A DNA stretch of 64,000 nt from Artocarpus heterophyllus (GCA_025403435.1 CM046345.1:1426001-1490000); one strand, 5' to 3'. Positions 10,355-24,333 are shown, counted from the first letter of the stretch. Program-made: numbers and translations. Notes: generated by a model not told the origin, from the letters alone.

Positions 10355-12317
10355 TCAGGCAAAGCTTACTCGCTTCTTATTGTTTCCCCTCCTCCAAAAA
10401 TCACCTGTTTGATTTTCGTCTCCTCGAAACCTCGAGCTTTTGTATCCAGATACATTATTATGAGAATTTTCCCTTCTTTGGAAATCCCCATTCCATTCTT
10501 CTCGTCGGCAGCTAGTTCTTCTAAGCTCAAAATCTGTGTTCTGGCTATTATAATAGTTCCAATGTGCCCCACACCTAGCACCATCTCCTCCATGGTTTCT
10601 CCACCCTCTATCGTTTTGAACTAGACCATGTTGGCTAGAACTGCAAACCCATGGATCGCCAGCATTTGCTGTGCGATTCCACTCCTGCCGGTTCCAGCCC
10701 CAGTCATTCTTGTCCCAAACAGAATCCCAACAATTACCCTTCCTTGAGATACGGTCTTGATAGCCACGTTCCCAAGGATTTTCATTATTGCCACAATTCC
10801 TTTTATCAAGATCGCTTTTATCCCATGACGTCTTCCCATGGTCACCCCCCCTGTCTTCATTATTGTCACAATTTCTTTTATCACAATCGCCGTTCTCACA
10901 TGATGCCTTCCCTTGATCTCCCCCTGCCTTGTCTTTAACATTTATATCACCCTGTGTGGCATTGCAATCCCAAGAACTGCCATTATTGTTTACATCCTTC
11001 AAGACAATTGCATGATCATTCCATTGGTTCCATCCACTTTCTTTATTTTGATAAATTCCACCAATTTCTGCATTGTTACATTCCCAAGGATTAACCCCAC
11101 CAACTTGATTGGTATTACTCCCACCAGAAGGAGCAGAAAATGAGTTTCTAAGCTTCTTGTTTTTCCTCCATAATTTGCCATTCCCTTCCCCATCATCAGG
11201 AGGAGCAACATAAGCGCGATCCAATTCCTTCATCAGTTCAGGATCGATAACCGGGTTCCAATCTATTTCGTCGATGTACATATCTGGGTCGGGCGGGAAA
11301 ATCTCACAAGCAAAGCCATTCATCTCTGCCCAAAACCGCTTTTTGGCATCCCGAAATGCCTCCTCAACAGCAGAATCATCCCATTCAAGAATAGTACTAT
11401 GGCAAGATATAAACTTCTTGGAATCCACTAGCTTCCGCCATGGAACTGATCCAATGACATAGCAGAATCTCTTTTCCCATGAAGGCACGTTATCCAGAAA
11501 AGGCTCTATAGAAAAAAAAAATCTCAAACTTTTATGCAGAAGCACAAATATCTTTGACCTTTTGAACTACAATTATCTAAAACTAAGATAGCAGTTGGTG
11601 AAGGAGAGAACTTGGAAAGATAAAAGAAGATAAACCATGCCCCAAAAACACAAAAACATAGCTTCATTGTTCTTATTTCCTATTTAAAAAAAAAAAAAAA
11701 AAAAACCTTTTATCTTTCACATAATATACCTGTTTCAAAAGACCACATTAGTCATTGTTTCTGCCCATAACACTTTTTTTGATAAAACATTCTTGCAAAT
11801 GCTACATTTAGTAATATATATATACACAAAAATATCCTAAAATTCTCATCAATTTGGTATCACTTACTAAGCCATGAAATTAAAAAGTCATCCATCAATT
11901 CTCCTCTTACTGGGGCTCATATTGTTTGTGTTCCTTGCTTAATTCTAGTGCCACTTTGTTCTATTAATTCTCAAGAATAAATTTTTAGAATTTTGAGGCT
12001 TTTATTCTGTTTATTTTAAAGATTCTCAGTATTTGAACATAAAATCACCTTCACTCCCTAAACTTTCTCCATTTACACAAACGATTCAAGAATAAGAAAA
12101 AGATCGAAAGTTCCTATAAAAAAATACCTTTAGGATTTTATATACAGATAATTTTACAATTGCCTGATTCACGTGAAAAATATAAAAAAAAAAACGAGGA
12201 GAGAGAGAGATTACGAGGGGGAAGTTGAGAATCGAATTGCTTTGGGGGACAAGACCAGCTCCAGAGATTTTGTTGGCGGTAATTTCTTCGCCGTGGACGA
12301 TAATCCCATTTTCCCAT
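10355..12317 (-). CDS. Unknown Asn/Gly/Trp-rich plant protein, 417 residues
   Basis: Two exons on the minus strand: 12215-12317 (start) and 10355-11505 (stop). The junction C|GTAA...TATAG|AG makes a Gln codon and keeps phase (103 + 1151 = 1254 nt). The N-terminus is basic and aromatic (MGKWDYRPRRRNYRQQN). Residues about 37-125 form the only globular-looking part, with VPSWEKRFCYVIGSVPWRKL, ILEWDDSAVEEAFRDAKKRF and DEIDWNPVIDPELMKELD. The remaining 290 residues are low complexity: Asn, Gly, Asp, Arg and Trp, with two copies of a 24-residue repeat (KRNCDNNED-like) at 10775-10920 and an RG/RR-rich end. That suggests a disordered, possibly RNA-binding nuclear protein, which is inference. I do not recognise the family name. 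An in-frame ATG upstream at 12414-12416 would add a Ser/Leu-rich leader encoded by a GA microsatellite; I prefer MGKWDY. Confidence 0.78.
10775..10920 (-). repeat. Tandem 72-bp coding repeat (24 residues x 2)
   Basis: Two adjacent imperfect copies inside the unknown 417-residue protein. Each contains CATTATTG[C/T]CACAATT on the plus strand and encodes GK[A/T]S...DKRNC[D/G]NNE. The frame is preserved by the multiple-of-three period. Confidence 0.75.
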
Positions 12318-12355
12318 TTTCAGCCTCTGAATCCTACGATCACAAACACTCTCTC

Positions 12356-12382
12356 TAGAGAGAGAGAGAGAGAGAGAGAGAG
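12356..12382. repeat. GA microsatellite in 5' UTR
   Basis: (GA)n run immediately upstream of the chosen ATG at 12317 of the minus-strand gene. GA/CT tracts are common in plant 5' UTRs and core promoters. Confidence 0.9.
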
Positions 12383-12424
12383 GAGTGAGAAAGTGAAGAG
12401 GGCTGTTTGTTCCCACGGTATCTG

Positions 12425-15109
12425 AGGGGTCAGACTTTAGGAACCGAAGAACGTTCTCCTTCGTTTTGTCTTTGGATTTTTACTGTTTTGAACACTTTAT
12501 TTTGGGGTAATTAAAGGAGTACCCTCTATTTTGGATGTTTTTGAAATTGTACCACTAAATTTTAAATTCATGTCGAATTCGTACTTTTTTGGGTCAATAG
12601 TTGATTATGACACCTACATTGAGAAATTTACCCTTTTTAACTATAAATAAATATGTAATGAACACTGATGGAAAAATTTATCCTTTGTAAGTTAGCTTGA
12701 AAATAATTTTTATAATTTTTTTTCTTTGTTTCTAAACATTACGCCTAATTCCTTTATTGGTACAAGATCATCTATAAGATGTAAAGTATAAAATATTGTC
12801 GTATAAAAAAATGTTGCTCTAGAAAAAGTATAAAAAATTTTCATTTCAAAAGAGAAAAACTACAAATTTAATATGAATTTGAAATTCAAATGCACAATTT
12901 TAAGAACATTCAAACTATAGGTTTTTTATATATAAATTCAAAATACAATGTATAAAGAAGAAAATGACTCTTAATTTTAGCTTTTTTCGTTTTTTAATTA
13001 TTTTATACTTTTTTAGAAGAGTGTTTTTTTTTTATTTTTATTTTTATCAATGACTTTCGACGTTTTCTTTAGAATTTTATCCTTCTATTTTTTTAATTTA
13101 GGGTAGGGCATATGATTCTAAAACCTTCCGCTACATTTGCGTTTTTCATTACATTAGTCATTTAGTCTTATTTCAAAAGAAAATAAAAATAAACAACACT
13201 TTTTTAAAACTTATTGAAATAAATAATAGGTTTTAAAAATCTTTACAGTAAATAACAATAAAAAAGAAAAATTGCACTGTATTTTTTACTTATCCACTTA
13301 CTATGAGTAAAAAAATTTTATCCGTCATTTTTTTACTATTATTTACTACAAAAATTATTGATATCTGTTATTTACTTCAAAAAGTTTTAAAAATTTGTTA
13401 TTTCCTTCGTAAAAAAAAAGAGACATGAAACAAAAAAGTCAGATATGATATATTTTTTCTTTTTAGAACTATTTTTTATTTCCATTTTGAAACACTTTTT
13501 GTATTATATTTGTGCTAGATTTCTTTTGAAAATAAATTATTTATCAACAGAGAAATTAAAAGTACATCTTTTGAAACTATTAAGATCGTCACTCAAAAAA
13601 AAGATCGTTAAGCCTTTACAAATAAATGTGGGAGCCACAATAACATAGTTATATAATCTAAGACACTCTAGATAAAATGAACCTTTTTTTTTATAATAAA
13701 CGAAACAATAATTGGATAGAATTGTGGATTGCCTTCTTTGGAAATTTAAGTCCGAAAATTCTTAGAGAATCTTGCTTTATATTTTTTGTATTTAATCAGT
13801 AATTATATTTATCGATAAAATTTAAAAAATAAAATTTTTAATTTCCTCTCCAAAATTCCGCCAACTGTATGCAGATGGAAAAAGCGACATGTCTGTCTGT
13901 GTGATTGAAAAGTCAAAGCTCCGATTGGATTAGTTGATACTTCATTGTCGTTTCTATGAAAACGACGACTTGTCTTGTCCATTTCCACTTCTTGATAATG
14001 ACATGTTAGATCGCTTGTAAAAATTGTCTGTCCTTTATATCAGCAAACGACGTGTCTTCAATGTGCAGCGACACATAGATCATGTGTCGTTTCTAGTGTA
14101 AAATTGTAGCCGTTTGTTCTGAAAACGGAATCTTCATCAATAGTTTGAACCAATGTCAATCTCTAGAAAACGACTCGCCGTCGTTTACACAAGCTAAATG
14201 TCGTTCATATCACGAAAACGACATTTCGTTTATATTAGATGCAGTGATTTGTTAGGCCATAGATCTGAAAATAATATGAAAATCTAACCAATAATTATTT
14301 ATTAAATAATGGACTTTTTGGACTATTGCCAGCATGATTAGTACGAAAAAAATATATGATATTGATTTCATTTTTCTAGAGGAAGAAATATGTTTTACTA
14401 AATTTTTATGGTCACAAATATCGACAAAAACAGCAATGCTTATCATGTTTTGGTGTTGATTAATAGGAATTATATGCAAAAGATCAAAGCTCATTTGGTT
14501 TCATTCAAATTCAACTTAGTTATCTCATTTGCAAAAAAAAAAAAAAAACCAATGCTATAACATATTAGAACTATTAAAAAATGGGTCCCATAACATAGGA
14601 GGCATAATAGCGCCTACTTTTTATTAGTTGTGATGGTAAGCATGAATCTACCTGACATTAAAAAAAAAAACTTAATCACAAGATTTAAATATGAACTTTC
14701 TTTTTCTTGAATAGTTATGTAGCTGGCAATGTCTGTACGTTAGCAATACACTAATAGTGTATAATTGTGTGTAGTTAGGAAAATGTCAAGTTAGTACGCA
14801 TGTAGTCCTAGTATCACTGATAGTCATGAAGCTGTCTCCTAGTATAAATACGCAACCCCTTTGGATAAGAAAGTGATAGCTAACCGCTAGGAGTAAATAT
14901 GTATTGTCATCAAATATGAATTATTTGCTGTTTATTCTTTGGAGCCAAAAGATGAAAAAAAGGGAGAAAAATGCAATGTGACTAGTCCTCTCTATGGGGC
15001 CCTTTCACAGCTGTATTCACTCTTACAAACACAAGCCTGGTTTGTTTTCTTCCTTATATTCTCTCATCTCTTGCACATTGTGACCTCCCCACAGCCCTCA
15101 ATAATAGTG

Positions 15110-15142
<33 letters not shown>

Positions 15143-16353
15143 ATGAGGAACATGCTATATTGCTATCTTTGTATTTCTGTAGTTTCAGGACACTCTCTTA
15201 CTTTCCAAAGATAAAGCAAAAAATATTGACTATAAGGGGCAATGGCAAGGGGGAAAAAAATCAAGCAACATTGGCTAGCAAGAAAATGGCAACATCAAAG
15301 GTCTCCTTATTATATTACCTTACAAAAGCGTCCCATCCCAACCGTCCACTGAATCAAGCATAAAGGACCAAATTGAACAAACAAGAAAAAAAGATTTCGA
15401 GGGCAAATCAAATTCCAACACGTGGAATCCTTAGCCTAAACGAATGGGGGTGCAGTTGCATGGTACTAAAAGGAACGAAGGGCAATTGGGTAATTTCATT
15501 CCCAACAAACATTTGGATATGTTTGTTGTAGTATAGGAAAATGGGAGTGGCAAACCGATAACATGGCCCCATTTGGCTCAAAGAGTTTTACCATTGTTCA
15601 TAAAAAGCTTCCCTTCATGAGTACAAAGCAACTCTACTTTTTTTTTTTCCCTTTCATTATAATTATTATTATTATTATTATTTTGCCCATGCATTGCATG
15701 TTTAGAAGAGGCCCACATATTGCAATAGAGAAAACGCATCATAAGCGAAGCTGAAAATATTTGAATTGGTTGAAATAGACAATCAAACATACCCTCCTAG
15801 ATTAGCAACAACTAGGGGAATTTCATTGATTTTGGGGTCAGTTTGATCAAGTTTTGAAACCCAAAAAAAAAAAAAGATTAGATCCTCCTTTTTTTTTGTT
15901 ATTTTAAATATTGTATAGAATGATGGAATTTAAAGCAATCTTCCTAAATTTCACAGATTTCAACACAAACTCCTAGACTTTCTCATAAAAAGTGGTATTC
16001 TATTTTCCAAGAGCTTATCTTTTGGATGTGGTGAATATCTTTTGGTTCAAGACAATCACAGGATCTAAGAAAATGGCAGGTAAGTTACTATTTTGGATAC
16101 TAAACAATATCCTTATAGAGTTTTGCATTTGGAATATCTGTTTCTTTCCTCTCTCTCTCTCTCTCTTTTTTTGTTAGATCAGCTTAATATGTATTCTTTT
16201 TTTGGATTTTCAAGACTAAATATTTTTTGGATCAGTTCTATGTTATAGTGTTCTAATGACTAAATCACCACAAATTATCTTATCAGAATAAAATCCAGAA
16301 GCCAATCAGATCTTCTTCTAGGATTTTTGTCTATTTGTTTCTTCTTCTCTTCA
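12425..16353. other. Intergenic region with AACGAC/GTCGTT motifs and microsatellites
   Basis: About 3.9 kb between two divergently transcribed genes, so it must hold both promoters. 12500-13850 is very AT-rich without a credible ORF. 13940-14235 has several GTCGTTT and AAACGAC motifs in both orientations, the same motif seen at 3.9-4.3 kb and 42-43.2 kb. A (CT)n run lies at 15111-15139 and an ATT run near 15661-15681. The small ORFs at 14939-15363 are CT-repeat artefacts or lack any conserved feature. Confidence 0.55.
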
Positions 16354-19006
16354 ATGGCTAAGAAGAAAGGCTGGCTCACACTAGTGAAAAGATTCTTTTT
16401 TTCAGATTCACAGTCAAAAGAAGAAAAGGTAAGCTTATTCTAAATTATTTTTATTTTCTTCATTGGCTTCAAAATTTTTGTCTTTCCTCATTCCTTTTTT
16501 TTACTTTTTTTTTTTTAATTTCTCAGAAGGAGAAAAGAAGAAAATGGGTTTTTGCAAGGCTTCGGATAAAAAGACTACCCTCCATAACTGCACCACCACA
16601 ACAACAAGTGATAGAAAACAGAACAATCAGTGAAGAGGCAGAGGAAAAACAGAGCAACCATGCTCTAACCGTGGCCATTGCCTCTGCTGCAGCCGCGGAA
16701 GCTGCCGTTGCGGCTGCACATGCCGCTGCCGAGGTTCTTCGCCTCACCGCCACCCCTCGGTCCACGCACACCGTCACCGAAGATTCAAAGAAGCTCTTTG
16801 CCGATGAAACTCTTATTGACGAAGAAAATCACTCGGCGCATGAAAAATGCGCGAGGGAGAGGGAAATCCAAGAATCTGCTGCTGTTAAGATCCAGACCGC
16901 CTTTCGGGGTTACCTTGTGAGTCTGTTCAATCTTTTGGTAACTATTTCTGAATGATTTTGCATATGGGGTAGCTTGAATTGGGCTGAAGAACCTTAGAAT
17001 CAATACTATTTTATAAAGTGTTCCATTTTAGATAGTCTATGCTTGTGCTCATACGAGAATTTGCTAGTCTTTAATATAATTTTTTTTTGGCTCAATACTA
17101 TGAAAGTGTTAATTAAGGAGTAAGCTTTAGCTTTCTTAGCACAAGAAGTATAAGTTTAGGAACCATAATTTTTTTTTAACATATGACTATATAAAGTAGT
17201 CCATTTTTGACAAAAGTTCATGCTTATGTCATGAAAGTTTGTTACTACTCACTACCCAATATATGTTTTCGCTAAATTACCTCATGGGTGTTTGGCAGAT
17301 TGCGGTCTGAATCATTTTCTCAGTTATAAACAGTGTAAAGCTTTTATATGTGACAGTAATAATAAAAAAATCGTTACAGTATAAAACTCTCACATGCTAT
17401 AGTAAAAACAATTATAGCCACCCTGCCGAACACCCTATAAATGTGTTTAATATCTTAGCAACCTTAAATTGTGCCTAACAAAACAAGTTAAGACAAACAA
17501 ATTGATACCCAACAAACTTAAGCTATTTTCACTCCATTTTCACTTATGTTTAGACTTGTTTGATCATTTAATGAATGGTCCTTGTTTTGACAAATCCAAA
17601 CATATGAAATGAGAATTGCAGGCAAGGAAAGCTTTGCGGGCACTGAAGGGAATAGTCACACTTCAAGCGATTATCCGAGGCCGAGCCGTCAGACGCCAAG
17701 CTGTCACCACTCTCAAGAGGCTTCAGTCCATAATAAAGATCCAGTCACAGCTCTGTGCTAACAGATTACAAACAACTGAAGGAGCTTATAATTGTGATGC
17801 TAACAACCAGTTCCAGAATTTCGGAGAGAAAATACTAGGGGTAAGTTTGGAATAAACTTGGCTCTACTTCAACATTCTGAACACAATAAACACAATTTTT
17901 CCAACTAGCATTATCTTTTCACAACTATAAATCGTTGGGTGCTGTGTCCTTTTAGGCTGTGTTTGATAAGTGGGAAAGAATATATATAAAAAAGAGATAT
18001 TTTTATTTTTATATCATGTATTTTGAGGTTATGTAAATTTTATATTTTATATTTGAACTTTTAGCACTATTATACATTCGCATTTTTTACCTTATTCATG
18101 TCAAAGTTTGATTTTGATTTTATAAAATACTTAAATGTTCTTCACGTTTTGAAAATCTCGGCTTTTTCTTAAATTTTTTTTTATGTATTTTTTAGTTTTT
18201 TATTGTATAAAATACTTAAATATACTTCGGCCCCGTTTGTTTCGAGAACTCTTTATATTCTTTGAACTCAAATTTAAATTTGAGTATTAAGAATCCTTTG
18301 AATACGTGTTTGTTTCCTTCAAAATCTGAATCCTTTGAGTATCAAGAATCTAAGTTTTCAAAATTCTGACTCCCCTTAAACTTTTGATATTTGAATATCT
18401 CTACCATAGTAAAAACTAAAATTCTTTCTCTTATGTTTGAGAAAAAAAATCATAACTTCTTCATTTGTCATCTAATTGAGATGGTTTTTTTTTTCATTGT
18501 GTTCCTAGTGAAAAGAATAATAAATTAAGATCTATATTGTATATTTTTTAGGATCATTAACATTAAGATTTTATTAGATTTGTTGATAAATCAAAAACTA
18601 TTTTCACTACTTCTCTAAATACAAATTTCAATTTTCTTTCATACTTAGATTAAAACTTAAATACATATCCAAACGTTAATTCGGATAACAATTCAAATCA
18701 CTAACTCAAATCCTAATTCAAATCACACTAACTCAAATCAAATCACTAATTTAAATTTATTTACCAAACATACCCTTCATTTTTTGGAATTTTTAGCTTT
18801 TTTTATAAAAATTTTTACGTATTTTTCACTTTTCCTTTAAGGGTGTTTAGGTCGTTTTATGATTAAAATCAAACATTGACTTGAAAGAGATAAGAATTTA
18901 GTATGAATTTAAAATATGAAGGTATAAATATGTTTAAATTCAACATATAATTTATAATTTTTTAATAAGCTTAAAATACAAGATATAAAAAATAAAAATA
19001 CCGCTA

Positions 19007-19037
<31 letters not shown>

Positions 19038-20316
19038 AGTGGCATGATTAGAAAAATGTCAAGTGAGACAGCGTATTAAAGTTTCGTCATATTTCAAATA
19101 TAAGTCAAGTGAGAAATTATACATTATAAGATAGATCAAACACAGAATTTCAAGATTTCAGGGGAGGAAGGCAAATTACAAATTTCAACAGAGAACTACA
19201 TAGAGAAAAAAAATTCAAGTAGGGTGGCTGCCTAATCTCTGCTATGTGCAGCTCCACCCTTGTATATAATCTAAGTAACAAAAAAAAGAAAAAATAGAGA
19301 CGATAACAAAGACCTTTCGCTTATTTTATTTGGTATTGATTTTATTTCTCAAATCCTTCCAATTCGGAAGGATCAGAATTGGAATCCTTCTTAAATAAAG
19401 GACTGCTATTTTGTTTTGATGCTCAATGGGACATGTCATAACAAAAATTGCCAAAATTTTGCAACATTTAGATGGATTCCTTCAACCAGAGGAGATGGGA
19501 TGACAGCCTTCTATCAAAGGAAGAAGCAGATGCCTTGTTCTTGAGCAAGAAAGAGGCTGCGATTAAGCGCGAACGGATAAAGGAGTACTGGCATAGCCAC
19601 CGGGTAAAACTAGGCCTGTTTTTTACAGTTTGTAAATTCTTTTTTCCTCGTCAACTGTAGAGTTTTTCATCAGAGGTTTTCCTTTTCTCCAGAAGTCAGC
19701 AGAATCAGAAAGAAACAAAGTAAATGGAAGATGGAGGTATTGGTTGGAGCAATGGGTTGATACCCAACTCACCAAAAGCAAAGAGCTAGAAGATTTAGGC
19801 ACAGTTTTGGGGTCAAACACACAAAACAAAGACGAATTCGGAGTTAAAAAACTAAGGCTTGGGAATCTCCAAACTCAGAATCCTAATGAAGGATCCATGG
19901 ACTCCCCAACATTTGTCCCAAGAAAATCATTCCACAGAAGGCAATGCTCAATGGGAGATGACAACTCCTACACAAGCTCTCCTCTAGTCGTCCCAACTTA
20001 CATGGCGGCGACGGAGTCTGCCAGGGCTAGAGCAAGGTCCATTAGCTCTCCGAGGCTAAGGCCGGAGAGCCTAGATGGATTCTCACCAAGCAAGAACAAG
20101 CTCTCACTTGTGTCTTCAATCGCTAGCGAAGTTCCCATTAGTAGTAGTAGTAGTAGTATGGGAATTAGGCCTAGTGATTATTTGCAGTTGCACCAAAGAT
20201 CTCCAAGCATGAAGGGGGTTAGAGGTCCTGTGAAATCAAGCAGGAGGACTAAGGACTCAACCTTTGATTCAGAATATTCATTGTCACATTGGGATAGACA
20301 AAGCACCTTCAGATGA
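16354..20316 (+). CDS. IQD family calmodulin-binding protein (IQD11-14-like)
   Basis: Five exons, 16354-16428, 16527-16916, 17622-17840, 19472-19603 and 19693-20316, all GT-AG and in phase, give 479 residues. The start MAKKKGWLTLVKRFFF and the KEKRRKWVFARLRIKRLPSI block are typical of the family. An Ala-rich helix (about 85-105) precedes the IQ67 region: SAAVKIQTAFRGYLARKALR, then LKGIVTLQAIIRGRAVRRQA, then RLQSIIKIQSQL. These include IQ motifs (IQxxxRGxxxR) and the basic and hydrophobic spacing that binds calmodulin. The family's exon junction splits the first IQ motif, and here too the phase-0 intron falls between GYL and ARK. The C-terminal half has a WRYWLEQWVD block and Ser-rich tracts. 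IQD proteins link Ca2+/calmodulin signals to microtubules and the plasma membrane. Intron 3 (1.6 kb) holds a possible MITE. Confidence 0.92.
17286..17436. mobile_element. Small MITE in IQD intron 2
   Basis: Terminal inverted repeats GGGTGTTTGGCAG and CTGCCGAACACCC (12 of 13 paired) enclose about 150 bp with the internal marks CAGTTATAAACAGTGTAAAG and GTTACAGTATAAAACTC. A related copy with the same internal blocks lies at 28886-29035. No target duplication is obvious. Confidence 0.65.
18228..18778. mobile_element. Possible hAT-like MITE in IQD intron 3
   Basis: The segment opens with CGGCCCCGTTTGTTTCGAG and closes with TTTACCAAACATACCC. The ends are weakly complementary and resemble the GGGCCCGTTTGG class of plant MITE ends. 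Inside are repeated AATCACTAACTCAAAT-type stretches. The ends are poorly matched, so the call is tentative. Confidence 0.35.
19008..19033. repeat. AT microsatellite
   Basis: (TA)n run within intron 3 of the IQD gene. Confidence 0.9.
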
Positions 20317-20354
20317 TATCATGATTATCAGATTATATGATTATATAACTATAA

Positions 20355-20392
20355 TGATGATGATGATGATGATGATGATGGTGGTGGTGATG
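20355..20392. repeat. GAT microsatellite in IQD 3' UTR
   Basis: (GAT)n followed by GGT repeats just downstream of the IQD stop codon, probably within the transcribed 3' UTR. Confidence 0.9.
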
Positions 20393-22413
20393 ATTCAACT
20401 TAGTTGCATAAAACAAGATAATTAAGTTGGTTAGTTTCTTGGGTTGGAATGAAGTAGATTGAACTGTGTTTCTTTTCTTTTCTTTTTTTTTTCCCTCTCA
20501 CATGAAATGCAAATATTTTGCAGAGCATTAATGTTTTATAATGTTAACATAACTTGTGTTGCTGCCAAAAGCAGTATTATAATATGGCATTACAAATTAC
20601 AATATCTAAAACGATTTTTTTTGGTAAAAATATCTAACATGATTTGGGATATTAGGAAATATTTGTTTGAATATGTTCTTGAAAGTAGTATTGTTAAACT
20701 TGTAGAAATTACACTACATGGAGAATTTATGAGAGTCTAATTGAAATATAACATTTTCTCTTAAATATATTAAGATTAGCATTGTTACATAGTAATTATT
20801 ATAATAATACTCAAGTTTTGTACTACAAAATTACATAGTAATTATTTTAAAATTTTATTTTTTCTATTTATTAAATATTTTATTATATTTCAAAATAATT
20901 ATTACTAAAATTTGCCCAAAGTTTACTTTGAGTGCTCCAACTATTTGAGCCTTCTTATCAATTTTCTCTAGCTAACTGTGACACAACATTGGAGGCCCAT
21001 ATTGTTATTCCAATATTACTAACAGAGCAGTCCATAATTAGTGAAGGAAGCTTACAATTGACCCAAAATTGGCTTCAAAGAACATCCCTCAACAAATATC
21101 TCCTATGGACCATTTGTCAATCCACAATTGAGAGGATCACAAGCTATCCATGAGGGTGAAGGCAGCTAGTTCACTAACTACATTGACACAATAGAAGTCA
21201 CAACTCACAAGGTCTCTATGACATTGTAGAAAATTAGTTCAGTCAAAAGTGGAGCTACTCTTCTTTTATTTATTTTTTTGAGCTTTTTTGATTCCATGTG
21301 TTATTCTGATTATGCACATAAAAGAGAAGAAAGAGCCTTATAAGTAGAAAATCTCACCTACGGTTCTAAAACAGATTTTTTTTAAATCGAACGACTTCTT
21401 AAATTTGATCAAAATTATTATTATTATTATTTTACAAATGTAAAAGACACAGTTTTATAAATACAGGTATCTGTCTTTCGATTCCCGCCAGAGAAATTTA
21501 TTATCATTATTATTATATTTTTTTTATAGAAAGAGTGGATCTACATTTGCCCATATAGCAAAAGGACTTATCCTTGTTATCTGCTAATTTATTTGATGTA
21601 CCATGGTATGTATTTTCCTACCGCTCAATAATTTCACCCAAAATATCTTTCTTTCTCTATGAATCATCCTCATTATCATTTTTTGACAAGAAGTCAAACA
21701 AAGAATCTTCAAAGTAACTAAAAATCCTAAAGCACGTTATGACATAAGAGCCACAACAAGATCACTTCCCTTTTGTCCAAAACTGAAAGCATGCATGCAA
21801 AGAGAAAATCTCCAACGGTTATAACAAAAAAAAAAAAAAAAAATTGCATAACCTCTTTTCTTAATAATTATTTGTTTGTTCATATCGGAATGAGGTCATT
21901 CTCATTAGTATTAGTGTGTGTACTTCTTTGATTTGGAATACAATTATTCTTTCTAAAAAAAAAATTGAAAGAAAAAAACTTGTTATATTGACTAACAAAA
22001 CAATTTTCAATATAGTTATTAAATATCTTTCTATATTATTTCTCAAAAAGAATATGGAGTGCGTAGACATTAATGTTTAATTATTCTTCTTGTAAGCAAT
22101 AATTTGTAATCTATTGTCTAATTCTCTTCAGTGATGAGATTTGCATGTGGACAACATCAAAGACTATACGCTACTTCCCTTTGATGTGTTAGAGTTATAA
22201 GACAGGATGTTATTTTTGCATTTTTAGCAAAATCAAAATCTATTTTTCCCAATACCACCAAGAAGAATAATACCATCATTTAAAAATCTCATTTTTTAAA
22301 TACTAGCTTTTAGAGGAGGTGACAATTAAAATTATTATAGAAATCTATGTATAAAGTATTTTTTGGGCGAATAATTATTTTTCCAAACTAAAATAATTTG
22401 AAATAGTAATTAA

Positions 22414-22453
<40 letters not shown>

Positions 22454-23461
22454 ATGGTGGCACTCATTTAATTTTACCTCTACATCCGATGAACCAGCCA
22501 ACAGCATATTTTTCATAATCCAATCCCAAGTGACCGGTTCAACAACATGGATTGCTCAAAGTACCCTCTGATCAATTACAATCAACTGAAAAATCCTGTA
22601 GAACAAATAAAAAAAATGTTAGTATTTAAACAAAGAAAAAAGAAAAAGGAAATAGGGCCAAGAAAAAAAAACCCAAAATAAAGGATAAAATTGAAAATAA
22701 TGCTGAAGAATAATCATACAGGATTAAGCTGCTTCTTCTTCTTCTTCTTTTTTTTTTTTTTCCAATCCAAATTCCAAAAATATAGAGAATGAGCCCTACA
22801 GGCCCATGATTAGGCTTAAGAAATTATCAGTGTTTAAGGAGAGAAAAGGAGCTCCATTCACAAAGCCCAATCCCTAACAAACTTTACCTGAATTTGAGAA
22901 AAGAATGGCCACACATTTGAGAATTTGGAACTTTCCTTTCATAAAATGTTGAAGGATCATGTGGAAAAGAGTTAGCCATGCAGCACAATAATTGGCTTTG
23001 AAACCACCCAAAAAAAAAAGGAAATATAAAAAATGTTATACTCTTAACCAAAACAAAGATCTTATAATACGATAATACTCAAAACTTGGTCAAAAAGTCC
23101 AAATTTCCAGAAGATAGTTACAGTTCCGTAAAGTCATGTAATTCATAAATCAAAGCATAAAAGTAGCAAAACTCTTTAATTTGTCTTACTCAGACCAAAA
23201 ATATTCAAAGCTAGGATCAATAGAATTCTAAACTTATAAGCTTACTACATATCTACGTATATAACATGACTTCATTGACTAGCATTCCTTTTTCTGAGCA
23301 CAATGTAAAGGTCCATTTTGTTGACATATATCTAATTAATTATTTATTACCATTGAAACCAATAAAATCATAGAAAAAAAAGATAAGAAAACGTTTATGA
23401 TTTAGAGTCTTTTTCTTTTTCTTTTTTTTTAAAAAACTGATTTTAGCTTATGATCACTTTT

Positions 23462-23837
23462 GGGTCTCTTTGGATAGCTATTTGCAATCAATTTTTGGCC
23501 TTTAAAATACACTTATAGGAGAAGGCATAGCAAATGTGCTTATGAAAAAAGTGCTTATAAAAAGCTTTTATATTACATTTTTGGCCTTATGTTTGAAAAC
23601 AATGTGTTAAGAATTTCATTCATATCCCTCAATAACACTATTTTATGTACTAATAAAAGCTTTTGACTCATTTAACCAAACAGGTTCAAAAGCTCTTCTG
23701 AAAAAGGAAAAAGGAAAAAAGGAAAAAAAAAGAGCATTTTTCTATGCACTATCCAAACACAAATTATAAAGCCTTCACTTATGCCTCTCTTCTTTTAATG
23801 CTTAAAAATAAAAGCACAAGCTATTCCAAATGAGTCC
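23462..23837. mobile_element. MITE-like element with ~18-bp inverted ends
   Basis: Left end GGGTCTCTTTGGATAGCT and right end AGCTATTCCAAATGAGTCC are inverted repeats with two or three mismatches and a one-base gap. The interior has GTGCTTATAAAAAGCTTTTA-type fold-back stretches. No ORF, about 376 bp, consistent with a hAT-like MITE. Confidence 0.6.
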
Positions 23838-24284
23838 TTATAATGGTTCACTCTAAATGTAAAAGCTACTTCTATTTTCAACTACTGTAACAATTCATTA
23901 TGATGAAGAAGATTTCAAGTCACTCTTTCTATAACCTCTTCTTAACCCTGAAAAAAAAAAAATTCTGCATATATATCACAACAATCACAGTCATAATTAG
24001 GTTTCACAATTTATCACATGTAATTGACCAATTCCAAACATAAGATGGAATATATAAACAATGCATTATATGCTCCCAACAAAATGCCAAATGTTGTTCA
24101 AAGTCATTAACACATAACATGAGAAGCACTAATTTCGTGCATGAAAAGGAAATTTGCCTACCACTTAAGAATATGTAACTTTTAAGTAATGCCCTCAGCT
24201 AATTTCCAAACATTGGTAATTAAATTTGGACCTAACCAATCCTTGTGAAGCACATGTGCTTCTCAATATATATATGTATTATGA

Positions 24285-24330
<46 letters not shown>
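24285..24330. repeat. Long AT microsatellite
   Basis: Uninterrupted (TA)n run of more than 20 units. Confidence 0.9.
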
Positions 24331-24333
<3 letters not shown>

